A stretch of DNA of 64,000 nt from Pontibacter liquoris (GTDB lineage Bacteria > Bacteroidota > Bacteroidia > Cytophagales > Hymenobacteraceae), in the NCBI RefSeq assembly GCF_022758235.1, contig NZ_JALEBG010000001.1, positions 1,426,001 through 1,490,000 on the forward strand, given 5' to 3'. Positions 10,234-17,883 of this stretch are shown here, one piece after another (the stretch's first letter is position 1; each line of letters opens with the position of its first letter). A model generated the notes under the pieces. That model was not told the DNA's origin. It searched no databases and was given only the letters and a program-made list of their open reading frames with translations. Position numbers and translations under genes: made by a program.

Positions 10234-10854
10234 ATGAAGAAGCAGTACGTTTCAACTTCGCAGGAGTCGGTCAGGATGTTCCGCTACGGCTGGATGGAGG
10301 CGCTGTCGAAGGTGCATTTTACGGTGCCGCTTTACATTTATATGCCGGTCATCTTTTTCCTGATATGGCGGGCGCTGTTTGTGGCGCAGCTTTCCTTGCC
10401 AGCTTTTTTGGGCTATGTTGTGGCCGGGCTGCTTTTCTGGACGCTTACCGAGTATGTGCTGCACCGCTTTGTATTTCATTTCGAGCCGAAAGCGGCCTGG
10501 GGCCAGCGGCTGCATTTTATCTTCCATGGTGTGCACCACGATTATCCCAACGATGCCAAACGGCTGGTGATGCCGCCTTCGGCCAGCATCCCCATGGCAG
10601 CGGCTTTATACCTGCTTTTCTCGCTGGTGCTTTCGGGAGGACCACTTTATACCTTCTTTGCAGCTTTCCTAACGGGCTACCTGTGCTACGACATGGCGCA
10701 TTATGCCCTGCACCACGCAAACTTTAAAAGCGCGTTCTGGAAAAACCTGAAAAAGCACCACATGCAGCACCATTATGCCGATGCCACCCGGGGCTATGGC
10801 GTCAGTTCCGCGTTATGGGACAAAATTTTCAACTCTGATTTTAACAGGCAGTAA
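10234..10854 (+). CDS. fatty acid hydroxylase / sterol desaturase family protein
   Basis: The 206-aa membrane di-iron enzyme has the full histidine set: His77/His82 (LHRFVFH), His94, His98, His101/102 (HFIFHGVHHDYPND), His156/160/161 (HYALHH) and His175/176/179/180 (HHMQHH). The spacing and the HHDYPND motif resemble FA2H/Scs7, which add a 2-hydroxyl to the N-acyl chain of ceramide, so ceramide hydroxylation is the likely job (inference from family and operon). I chose the ATG at 10234 because upstream codons overlap the DUF4833 gene. The next gene begins two bases after the stop. Confidence 0.85.
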   Translation: MKKQYVSTSQESVRMFRYGWMEALSKVHFTVPLYIYMPVIFFLIWRALFVAQLSLPAFLGYVVAGLLFWTLTEYVLHRFVFHFEPKAAWGQRLHFIFHGVHHDYPNDAKRLVMPPSASIPMAAALYLLFSLVLSGGPLYTFFAAFLTGYLCYDMAHYALHHANFKSAFWKNLKKHHMQHHYADATRGYGVSSALWDKIFNSDFNRQ

Positions 10855-10855
10855 C

Positions 10856-11803
10856 ATGGCGGCTACCACTGCAGCGGCAGGAGAGAAGAAGGGCGTGTCG
10901 CGAACGGAAATACTGGTTTTAGCAGCGTTGTCGCTTGGATACCTGGTGCTCTCATACTTCCTGTTGGGTTTCAAAACCGATCAGCTGGTGCTGGTGGGGC
11001 TCGTTAACCTGCTATACTATCTTTCTGCGGTTACACGCAAATTCATCACCGGGTTTTCTGTCTTTGTGGTGTTCTGGGTGCTTTATGACTACATGAAAGC
11101 CTTTCCCAATTACTGGTTTAACCCCGTTCACATACAAGCCTTGTACCACGCCGAGAAAACGCTCTTCGGCATCAGCAGCGGCCAGGTGATCCTGACGCCA
11201 AACGAGTTCTGGCAGCTACACTACAACGTGTTCCTGGATGTGATCTGCGGGGCGTTTTACCTGACCTGGATTCCGGTGCCGCTGGCCTTTGCCGGGTTTC
11301 TGTTCTTTAGGAACAGGCGGCAGTTTGTATACTTCTCCCTCACTTTCCTGCTGGTAAATCTGCTGGGCTTTGTGGTATACTACCTGTACCCGGCCGCCCC
11401 GCCCTGGTATGTGCAGCAGCATGGCTTTGAGTTTATCGCGAACACGCCCGGCAGCACGGCAGGGCTGGCGCGCTTCGATGCCTTTTTTGGTACAAGCGTT
11501 TTTAAATCGCTTTATGCCAAAGGGTCCAATGTTTTTGCTGCCATGCCCTCGCTACATTCGGCTTACCCGCTCCTTGTTTTTTACTATGCGCTGCGAACCC
11601 GCTTAGGCCTGGTGAACATCCTGTTCGGGATCATTACCGTCGGTATCTGGTTTGCGGCCGTTTATACTTCGCACCATTATGTGCTCGATGTGCTGGCCGG
11701 CATTTTATGCGCTGTCTGTGGCATCCTGCTATTTAACTGGTTTGTAGCCACCAACAACCTGGCGCGGAAAGGCGTTGAAAAGCTGGTGGCGGCCGTTTCA
11801 TGA
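10856..11803 (+). CDS. PAP2-family enzyme, probable inositol phosphorylceramide synthase (Aur1-like)
   Basis: The 315-aa multi-pass protein has a PAP2-type active site split over PSLHSAYP (231-238, His234) and SHHYVLD (272-278, His and Asp278). The YPAAPPW motif at 178-184 is characteristic of the Aur1/PAP2_3 branch. Aur1 moves phosphoinositol from phosphatidylinositol to ceramide, and a PAP2 protein does this in Bacteroides inositol-lipid metabolism. All partner genes lie just upstream. The start at 10856 follows the hydroxylase stop by one base; the longer frame would overlap it by 80 bp. A ceramide- or lipid-phosphate phosphatase is the alternative. Confidence 0.8.
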   Translation: MAATTAAAGEKKGVSRTEILVLAALSLGYLVLSYFLLGFKTDQLVLVGLVNLLYYLSAVTRKFITGFSVFVVFWVLYDYMKAFPNYWFNPVHIQALYHAEKTLFGISSGQVILTPNEFWQLHYNVFLDVICGAFYLTWIPVPLAFAGFLFFRNRRQFVYFSLTFLLVNLLGFVVYYLYPAAPPWYVQQHGFEFIANTPGSTAGLARFDAFFGTSVFKSLYAKGSNVFAAMPSLHSAYPLLVFYYALRTRLGLVNILFGIITVGIWFAAVYTSHHYVLDVLAGILCAVCGILLFNWFVATNNLARKGVEKLVAAVS

Positions 11804-11841
11804 GATGGACCCGTAGCCCGATTATACTTATAAAACTTGTG

Positions 11842-12495
11842 ATGAAATTGACGAAAAAGGAATACCCGGCCGGCACGACCGCCCTGCAACTGCTAACTGC
11901 CCGCTCGCAGGGGCCGTACCAGGCTTTTCTGTACGATTGTGATGGGACGCTGGCAGATAATATGCAGGCCCACAAAGAAACCTATGTAAAGGTAGCAGCA
12001 AGCGAAGGTGTGGCGATCGATCCGGCCATTATTGATGAGTTTGCCGGGCTGCCCATTCCGGCAGTGGTGGAAGAGATCAACAAACGGGATCAATGCAATT
12101 TTGAACCGGTGACCTTTGTGGCCCGCAAATCTGCCTTGTTCTACGATGAGTTTATACTTCACACCAGGCCCATTCCGTTCGTTGTAGACCACCTGAGGCT
12201 GCATGCCGGAAAGATGCGCATTGGGGTGGTATCAGGCGGAGCCCGCAAGATGATTCAAAAAACACTGCAAGTGCTGGGAATTGCCAGTCTGGTGGAGGTG
12301 CTGGTTTGTGCCGAAGATACGCTGAACGGAAAGCCTCACCCGGCCCCGTTCCTGCTGGCGGCAGAAAAGTTTGGCGTAGCGCCCGAAGCCTGCCTTGTGT
12401 TTGAAGACGGCGCTCCCGGTGTGAAAGCGGCCGAAGCGGCAGGCATGAGATGGATCCGGGTAGATCATATCCTGCAGCAGCTAGCAGTCCGTTGA
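11842..12495 (+). CDS. HAD-superfamily hydrolase (subfamily IA)
   Basis: The 217-aa HAD phosphatase has motif I YDCDGTLADN (Asp32 nucleophile, Asp34), motif II VVSGG, and motif III/IV KPHPAPFLLA...VFEDGAPGVKAA, like beta-phosphoglucomutase/GPP enzymes. As last gene of the lipid operon it could dephosphorylate inositol phosphate or a lipid head-group precursor (inference). The frame is open from an ATG at 11800 that overlaps the PAP2 stop as ATGA and would add 14 residues. The internal ATG at 11842 better matches family N-termini, but coupling to the upstream gene makes 11800 possible. Confidence 0.82.
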   Translation: MKLTKKEYPAGTTALQLLTARSQGPYQAFLYDCDGTLADNMQAHKETYVKVAASEGVAIDPAIIDEFAGLPIPAVVEEINKRDQCNFEPVTFVARKSALFYDEFILHTRPIPFVVDHLRLHAGKMRIGVVSGGARKMIQKTLQVLGIASLVEVLVCAEDTLNGKPHPAPFLLAAEKFGVAPEACLVFEDGAPGVKAAEAAGMRWIRVDHILQQLAVR

Positions 12496-12689
12496 GGCAC
12501 GCGGCCAAATACATCCTACTCTTATCCAAGATAGGTGTCGGCAAGTATAAATTTTACGCGCAGGCTCTGCTTTTTGCAGGTATAAAAACAGCCTGCCGCT
12601 ACACTGGAATGAGGTAGGGGTGAAGGGGCTTTTGCATTATACTACCCGGCCATAACGCATGTATTATTATTAAAGGCGCATAAAAAAGG

Positions 12690-12697
12690 TATCTTTG
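12690..12697 (+). promoter_or_regulatory. Bacteroidota-type -7 box for the TetR gene
   Basis: TATCTTTG fits the TAnnTTTG -7 consensus, 22 bases before the TetR start codon. A matching -33 TTG box is not evident. Confidence 0.5.
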
Positions 12698-12718
12698 CAA
12701 TTTAGTTACATGATATAG

Positions 12719-13252
12719 ATGAGCAAGAGACAAGACATACTTGATGCTGCCTTACGGCTGTTCACTGAAAATGGCGTTCGTGCAACTTCAACAAAATCCA
12801 TCGCACAGGAGGCCGAATCGTCTGAAGGTTTGATCTTCAAACACTTCGTGACGAAAGATAACCTGCTGGAAGAGATCATCAAAAAAGGCTACCAGGCCGC
12901 TGCCAAAACTACCAGCCCTTACCTGATCGGGCAAACCCCGCAGGAATACGTGGCCAACATGATTGAGCTGCCCATTATACTTACCCGCTCTAACCCGGAT
13001 TTCTGGCAGATGCAGTATAAGATCATGCCGCTCAACCCGATCTCTTCGCGCTACCACGAAAACTTTATGCGCCCCTGCTTCGAACGCTTAACCGAATGTT
13101 TTGAAAGCCTGGATTACCCGGAGCCTGATCTGGAAGCCGAACTGCTGTTAATTCATATCGACGGCGTGTGGAAGTACTTTGCGGCCAACCAGCTGGATCT
13201 GGAAAAAGAAAACGCACTGGTTGCTACCATGAAAAAGAAGTATAACCTCTAG
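12719..13252 (+). CDS. TetR/AcrR family transcriptional regulator
   Basis: The 177-aa protein has a TetR-type helix-turn-helix at residues about 1-50 (ILDAALRLFTENGVRATSTKSIAQEA, GLIFKHFVTKDNLLEEI) and a helical ligand domain after it. It follows the lipid operon on the same strand after a 223-bp gap with its own -7 box, so it is probably separately transcribed but may control the operon in response to a lipid or acyl ligand (inference). Two palindromes upstream of spt are candidate operators. Confidence 0.9.
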   Translation: MSKRQDILDAALRLFTENGVRATSTKSIAQEAESSEGLIFKHFVTKDNLLEEIIKKGYQAAAKTTSPYLIGQTPQEYVANMIELPIILTRSNPDFWQMQYKIMPLNPISSRYHENFMRPCFERLTECFESLDYPEPDLEAELLLIHIDGVWKYFAANQLDLEKENALVATMKKKYNL

Positions 13253-13322
13253 GGTTTGGTTTCTTTCAGGTGGTAACAAGCAGTGCGTTTCTTAGGAAGA
13301 AAGTATAAAATAGCGGCGCTGT

Positions 13323-14996
13323 TTATTTTTTATAAAGCGCATCCAGCAGCAGGTAACGGGCGCGGGTCTGGTCCGGTTTTGCTCCTGTCTGCACATCGAT
13401 GTGCATCACTTGTCCTGGCGCGGCTTGGGAAAATTTGGGCCATACCGGCAGGCCATTTCCATTCGGGTCGCCGGTCTTGATAAAGTTCGCAAAGTAGTTC
13501 TGCATCACCTCTGATACCTTGTAGTCGTCCGGCGTCCAGGCGTATACTTTATTTGATGCCAGGTTTCCCATGGCGTATTCTATTTCGGCCGAATGCACAG
13601 CTCCGCGGGCTTGCGGCATTTTAACAGCATCGGGTTTGCTCTCTTTCACCACGCCTCCGGCAAGCCCGGCCGAGGCATTTCCCATTTCTGCGGTCATTGG
13701 TGGGCGGGGTCTGGAGAAAAGGTACCGGTACACCGGCTGGCCGCCTGTCTGGCTGTGCAGGTCGAGCCACTTCCAGGTGCTGTAGGCAATAAACCGATCG
13801 CCTGCCAGGTCGGTGGCCGCCTGCAAGGCTTCCTCATCGGTTGTGGCCGGGTATACTTTCAGAACCTCTGCTGCATTTTCGCCATACAATTTTTGCACCG
13901 CTTTTCTGTAATTTTCCACGGTGGGTTTTTCCTGCCCCATCAGAAACATATAGGTCATTTCTTCGGAGTTCCAGCCGGCCAGCAAAGGTACTTTGGCTTG
14001 TTCTCCGGCAGCAAAAATAGCAGCCGGCGTTTTAGGGAAGAAGTAGCCGTCGATGGTCGGTAAAAAACGTCCATTACCTGGTTTGCCGCTCGCTTCCAAT
14101 AGTTGCTGCGCGGGAATGGCCCGGAGGGCTTCCAGGGTAGTGGCCCCCAGGCTTTGGGCAAATTTTACCCCATTTTCTTCTGCTTCCGCAAGCGGGATAG
14201 GATCCAGGGAGGAGTTGACCAGCGCGCCACTCTCGCCAATGGCACCGGCAATCAGGTTTTTGGATAATGGAGAGGCCATCTGAGCGCTCACGGAAATGGA
14301 TCCCGCCGACTCACCCGCAATGGTCACCCGGGATGGGTCGCCCCCAAAAGCCGCAATGTTCTGCTGCACCCAGCGCAGGGCGGCTTGCTGGTCCAGATAA
14401 CCATAGTTGCCCGACGAATGGTGGGTTGATTCCTGGGTCAGGGCAGGATGCGCCATAAAGCCAAAAGCGCCCAGCCGGTAATTGACCGTAACCGCTACAA
14501 TGCTTTTCTGAGCCATACTCTCCCCGTCATAGCGGGCTTCGGAACCGTCGCCGGCAACAAAGCCGCCGCCATAAAAATATACGAGCACCGGCAGTTTCTC
14601 TTTTTCAGCTTTTGCGGGTGTCCATACATTCAGGTAAAGGCAATCTTCGCTCATGCCATCAGAGCGGAAGCCCATATCGCCGAACACCGCCAGTTGCATG
14701 GCCCGCGGACCGAATTGGGTCGTTTTCCGAACACCTTCCCAGTTCTGAACGGGCTGCGGCTCCTGCCAGCGGAGGTTCCCGACCGGTGGCGCAGCAAAAG
14801 GAATTCCCTTAAAAGCACGGATGCCGCTTTGTTCAATTGTCCCCTCTACCAGGCCGTTTACTGTGCTGGCCTGCGGTGCGCCGGGTGCTTCCGGGCTTTT
14901 CGTTGAAGTGGTGGTTTTTGTTTGCGTACAAGCCATAGGCAACAGCTGAATGGCTGATAACAACGAGATCGCTAGCATTTTATAGGGCCGTATCAT
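13323..14996 (-). CDS. carboxylesterase type B lipoprotein
   Basis: The 557-aa alpha/beta-hydrolase is of the carboxylesterase/para-nitrobenzyl esterase family. It begins with a lipoprotein signal (LLPMAC, Cys23) and a Ser/Thr/Pro linker. The family motif EDCLYLNVWTP is at about 117-127, the oxyanion segment at YFYGGGF, the nucleophile Ser230 in GESAG, and the His probably in ARGAVHSAEIEY. It would hydrolyse esters at the cell envelope; the substrate is unknown. It converges with the TetR gene without a clear terminator between them. Confidence 0.9.
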   Translation of the reverse strand: MIRPYKMLAISLLSAIQLLPMACTQTKTTTSTKSPEAPGAPQASTVNGLVEGTIEQSGIRAFKGIPFAAPPVGNLRWQEPQPVQNWEGVRKTTQFGPRAMQLAVFGDMGFRSDGMSEDCLYLNVWTPAKAEKEKLPVLVYFYGGGFVAGDGSEARYDGESMAQKSIVAVTVNYRLGAFGFMAHPALTQESTHHSSGNYGYLDQQAALRWVQQNIAAFGGDPSRVTIAGESAGSISVSAQMASPLSKNLIAGAIGESGALVNSSLDPIPLAEAEENGVKFAQSLGATTLEALRAIPAQQLLEASGKPGNGRFLPTIDGYFFPKTPAAIFAAGEQAKVPLLAGWNSEEMTYMFLMGQEKPTVENYRKAVQKLYGENAAEVLKVYPATTDEEALQAATDLAGDRFIAYSTWKWLDLHSQTGGQPVYRYLFSRPRPPMTAEMGNASAGLAGGVVKESKPDAVKMPQARGAVHSAEIEYAMGNLASNKVYAWTPDDYKVSEVMQNYFANFIKTGDPNGNGLPVWPKFSQAAPGQVMHIDVQTGAKPDQTRARYLLLDALYKK

Positions 14997-15226
14997 CCGG
15001 TATGGTTTAGGTTGGTTGGTTTCTTAAATTTATATAATAGTAGGATATTATTGAATTCCATCAAAGTATCGCTTGTACGAATTTTGCTTCCAGCAGGAGA
15101 AGGTCCGAGACTTTTACGTAAATTTCACCTGGAAACAGCAGAGTCTTTTTCGCTTCAATTGTTTTTCGCAGTCTTTTTTGCCGGCAAACCCGAAATATCC
15201 GTTTATCTAACAGAAAGAAAATTGTT

Positions 15227-16141
15227 ATGCTCGATATTGTGATTGAAGCCCGCAAAGCAGCTCTGGCTCCCGGCATGAATGTGCGCCGCATTCTTCCTTT
15301 CCGCCTGCGCCGCATGGTAGGGCCCTTTATTTTCATGGATCATGCCGGTCCGGTAGATGTACAGCCTCCCTTGCAGCATACAATGGATGTGCTGCCGCAT
15401 CCCCACATCGGCTTGTCCACGGTCAGTTATCTGTTTGGCGGGCAGGTTACCCACCGCGACAGCCTGGGCGTGGAGCAGGTCATACGGCCGGGAGAAGTAA
15501 ACTGGATGACGGCTGGCAGTGGCATTGCCCACTCGGAGCGCTTCGAAGACCCAGCTGCCCTGGCCGGCGGCACCCTGGAAATGATCCAGACCTGGGTGGC
15601 CCTTCCGGAGCAGGCGGAAGAAGCATTTCCTTCCTTCACAAACTATAAACCCGACCAGTTACCCATCTTTACCGATACCGGCGTATGGATGCGGCTGATA
15701 GCAGGAGATGCTTACGGCCTTCAAAATGCTGTCCGAACGCATTCTCCTTTGTTTTATGTGCACGTGGTGCTGGCGCAGGGCGCAAGATTCGGGCTACCCA
15801 AAGAGCATTCGGAGCGGGGCGTTTACGTGGCAAAAGGAAGTATTGAAGTTTCAGGCAGAACCTATACGAGTGGGCAAATGCTCGTGTTTAACAAAGGCGC
15901 TGATCCTGTGATCCTGGCCAGGGAAGCAACCACCCTGATGCTGTTAGGCGGCGAACCCCTGGGTGAGCGCTTTATCTGGTGGAATTTTGTCTCTTCCCGC
16001 AAAGAGCGGATCGAACAAGCCAAAGCAGATTGGAAGGAGGGCCGGATCAAGTTGCCACCTGCCGATAACCTGGAATATGTGCCGCTGCCCGAAGACCGCT
16101 CCCGGCCTGCCGGTAACCCACAACCGCAGGCGCTTTCCTGA
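15227..16141 (+). CDS. pirin family protein
   Basis: The 304-aa bicupin has the pirin metal site in the N-terminal cupin: His58 and His60 (HPHIGLST), His102 and Glu104 (IAHSER), spaced as in human pirin. Pirins bind Fe; some are quercetin 2,3-dioxygenases and others redox-sensing regulators. The gene is solitary and divergent from the esterase gene. The start gives the usual pirin N-terminus (VRRILPFRLRRMVGPFIFMDH). Its substrate cannot be told from sequence. Confidence 0.9.
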   Translation: MLDIVIEARKAALAPGMNVRRILPFRLRRMVGPFIFMDHAGPVDVQPPLQHTMDVLPHPHIGLSTVSYLFGGQVTHRDSLGVEQVIRPGEVNWMTAGSGIAHSERFEDPAALAGGTLEMIQTWVALPEQAEEAFPSFTNYKPDQLPIFTDTGVWMRLIAGDAYGLQNAVRTHSPLFYVHVVLAQGARFGLPKEHSERGVYVAKGSIEVSGRTYTSGQMLVFNKGADPVILAREATTLMLLGGEPLGERFIWWNFVSSRKERIEQAKADWKEGRIKLPPADNLEYVPLPEDRSRPAGNPQPQALS

Positions 16142-16209
16142 AAACCAAGTATGAAATACAGGTCCGGCTCATTACTGCAAAACAACAGCAGCGGCTAAGA
16201 CCTACAAAA

Positions 16210-16239
16210 AGACCTCCGAAGGCATTGCTCCGGAGGTCT
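16210..16239 (-). terminator. bidirectional hairpin terminator between pirin and DUF4382 genes
   Basis: A 9-bp stem (16210-16218 with 16231-16239, core GACCTCCG/CGGAGGTC) has a 12-nt loop. Read on the minus strand it is followed by T5, so it best ends the DUF4382 transcript. On the plus side a T-rich tract follows the pirin transcript. Confidence 0.75.
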
Positions 16240-16329
16240 CTTCTGTTAAGTTATTCTATTTAAAGTATAGCTTGCCTGTAACGCTACCCACCTGTTCCGG
16301 GAAGTATAGCGTTGAGGATGTGAGCAGCC

Positions 16330-17112
16330 TTACTCAAGCGTGATGGCGCCCAGGTCTTTGATCTGGTTTTGAGTGACGCTCACATTTTCAACCGTCTTGT
16401 TGTGGGCATCGCCTTCGGTAAAGAACTTCAAGGTGTAGGTACCAGCCGGCACGCCTTTGATCAGGAAGTCGCCACCATCATTTGCAAAACCAGTGATGGT
16501 GTCGGTGGCAGAGATCACGTAAATGCCTGGCTTGTATTCAGCTGGTGTCACGGTTCCTTTTATACCACCGGCCACAGCCTGGGTAATGGTCCGCACCACC
16601 GGCTTGAGGTTATACTGGCCGTTGCCCCGGGCTACCACTGATTTGCCGGCGTCAAAGTCTAACAGCAGCACATAGGTCACATCGCTTTCCAGCGTGGCAT
16701 TGATGGCCAGCTTCACACCGGACTGCTGCCCGCTGGGCGTTTTAAGTGGCACTACGGTTCCGTCTTTCAGCTTCAGGGTGTTGTTATCGCCCAGTATAAG
16801 CCTGATCTGGGAAATGTTGCCGGCCGGCAGGGTGGCGCTGGCCAGCAGGGTGTCCCGGCCATTGGCAAAATCCAGCAGGTTGTAAACGCCGGGGTTTATT
16901 TCGTCCAGCGTGATCCAGTCCGCATCCTTGCCATCAGCTTCTTTGCTCACCTGCACCGATTGCACGTCAATATTTACTTCGGCATAGTCGCCGGGGGCGT
17001 CCGTCATGCGCACCTCCATTTTTGTGGTGCCGGTCGTGTCGTTGTCGTTGTCACAGGCGCTGAACCAAACCAGGCAGCCAAGCATCAGGGGGATCAAGTG
17101 TTTTCTTTTCAT
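16330..17112 (-). CDS. DUF4382 domain lipoprotein
   Basis: The 260-aa exported lipoprotein opens with KRKHLIPLMLGCLVWFSAC (lipobox WFSAC). DUF4382 follows (MEVRMTDAPGDYAEVNIDVQSVQV... GVYNLLDF), then a C-terminal carboxypeptidase-regulatory-like beta-sandwich (GIKGTVTPAEY... GDFLIKGVPAGTYTLKF). I placed the start at 17112, because the extra ten residues of the longer frame are polar and precede the signal. Such proteins are common in Bacteroidota envelopes; their function is unknown, perhaps carbohydrate or surface binding. Confidence 0.87.
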   Translation of the reverse strand: MKRKHLIPLMLGCLVWFSACDNDNDTTGTTKMEVRMTDAPGDYAEVNIDVQSVQVSKEADGKDADWITLDEINPGVYNLLDFANGRDTLLASATLPAGNISQIRLILGDNNTLKLKDGTVVPLKTPSGQQSGVKLAINATLESDVTYVLLLDFDAGKSVVARGNGQYNLKPVVRTITQAVAGGIKGTVTPAEYKPGIYVISATDTITGFANDGGDFLIKGVPAGTYTLKFFTEGDAHNKTVENVSVTQNQIKDLGAITLE

Positions 17113-17465
17113 TTCGGGTTTATTGTTTAAGTTATCTGCCAAATATCAGACCCGAACATGAAGACAAAATGAAGAAACAGAAATATGCTATATTTTTAGA
17201 AATAAATTTTCTGATTCACCCCGGAGCGATGCGCCAGGTGAATGGCTTGAAAGAGAGGCAGGTGCTGGTAGTTTAAAGCAAAGTATAGAGACCCGTGAGC
17301 GAAGGCACAAGCGAGCAGTAGGTCAGGGCTGCTGCTAAAGCGGCCTTCCGAGTAAAGAGGCAAGTATAAAGAAACGATTGCGGGTGTGAAAAGCCGGGAA
17401 AGATGAAATTTTACCTTTATGTTTGAGGTTAAAGGTATGGTAGCAAGTATAATCAAAGGAGCAAC
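17113..17465. other. intergenic region, divergent promoters
   Basis: The frame at 17196-17456 (minus) is not protein-like. The stretch carries three AAGTATA motifs (near 17283, 17361 and 17443) and a TAnnTTTG box, TATGTTTG at 17418-17425, that probably drives the 58-aa gene. Divergent promoters for the DUF4382 gene should also lie here. Confidence 0.45.
17418..17425 (+). promoter_or_regulatory. -7 box upstream of the 58-aa gene
   Basis: TATGTTTG matches TAnnTTTG and lies 41 bases before the ATG at 17466. No good -33 box is visible. Confidence 0.45.
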
Positions 17466-17642
17466 ATGACAGAGAAAGAATTTGATCAGGGGTTTGTAGA
17501 AGCCCTGGATGCGGTGCTGGAAGCCATGGCGGAGAATGCGGAAATTGCGCCGGAAAAGTTTTACTCCGTGGCCTGTATACTGGAAAACCTGCGGTTCTTT
17601 AGCCCGGTGTTGTACGGCGCCTTGCTAAAAGGCAAGCCGTAA
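17466..17642 (+). CDS. small hypothetical protein, 58 aa
   Basis: This short gene encodes 58 residues (MTEKEFDQGFVEALDAVLEAM... YGALLKGKP), an acidic helical protein without signal or membrane segment. Support comes from an AAAGGAG ribosome-binding-like stretch five to eleven bases before the ATG, a -7 box at 17418, protein-like composition and an intrinsic terminator 35 bases after the stop. It is a complete little transcription unit of unknown function. Confidence 0.65.
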   Translation: MTEKEFDQGFVEALDAVLEAMAENAEIAPEKFYSVACILENLRFFSPVLYGALLKGKP

Positions 17643-17676
17643 TGGCAGCTTTTTACTTCAATTTATACTTCCATAG

Positions 17677-17711
17677 AAAGCCCGCTCCGGCCACATCCCG
17701 GGCGGGCTTTT
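17677..17711 (+). terminator. Rho-independent terminator of the 58-aa gene
   Basis: AAAGCCCGC (17677-17685) pairs with GCGGGCTTT (17702-17710) over 9 bp, followed by T and a short AT-rich tract. Confidence 0.8.
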
Positions 17712-17883
17712 CAATTTGGGTCAGGCATAAACCCAGCTATTGGGTTGTGGAGGAGCAATTATAGGAGCTGCCAAGGTACGAGAATGCTTCTAAGCAGCCA
17801 GTTCTTTATGCCGGTGTAATTTTTATACATCTTTTCGTAAATCTGGCTACCTTGGAGATTGGTATACCTCTACAAAACAGCCC

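Noticed and set aside
17196..17456. 86-aa minus-strand frame
   Set aside because: It overlaps the promoter box of the 58-aa gene and shows no family-like features.
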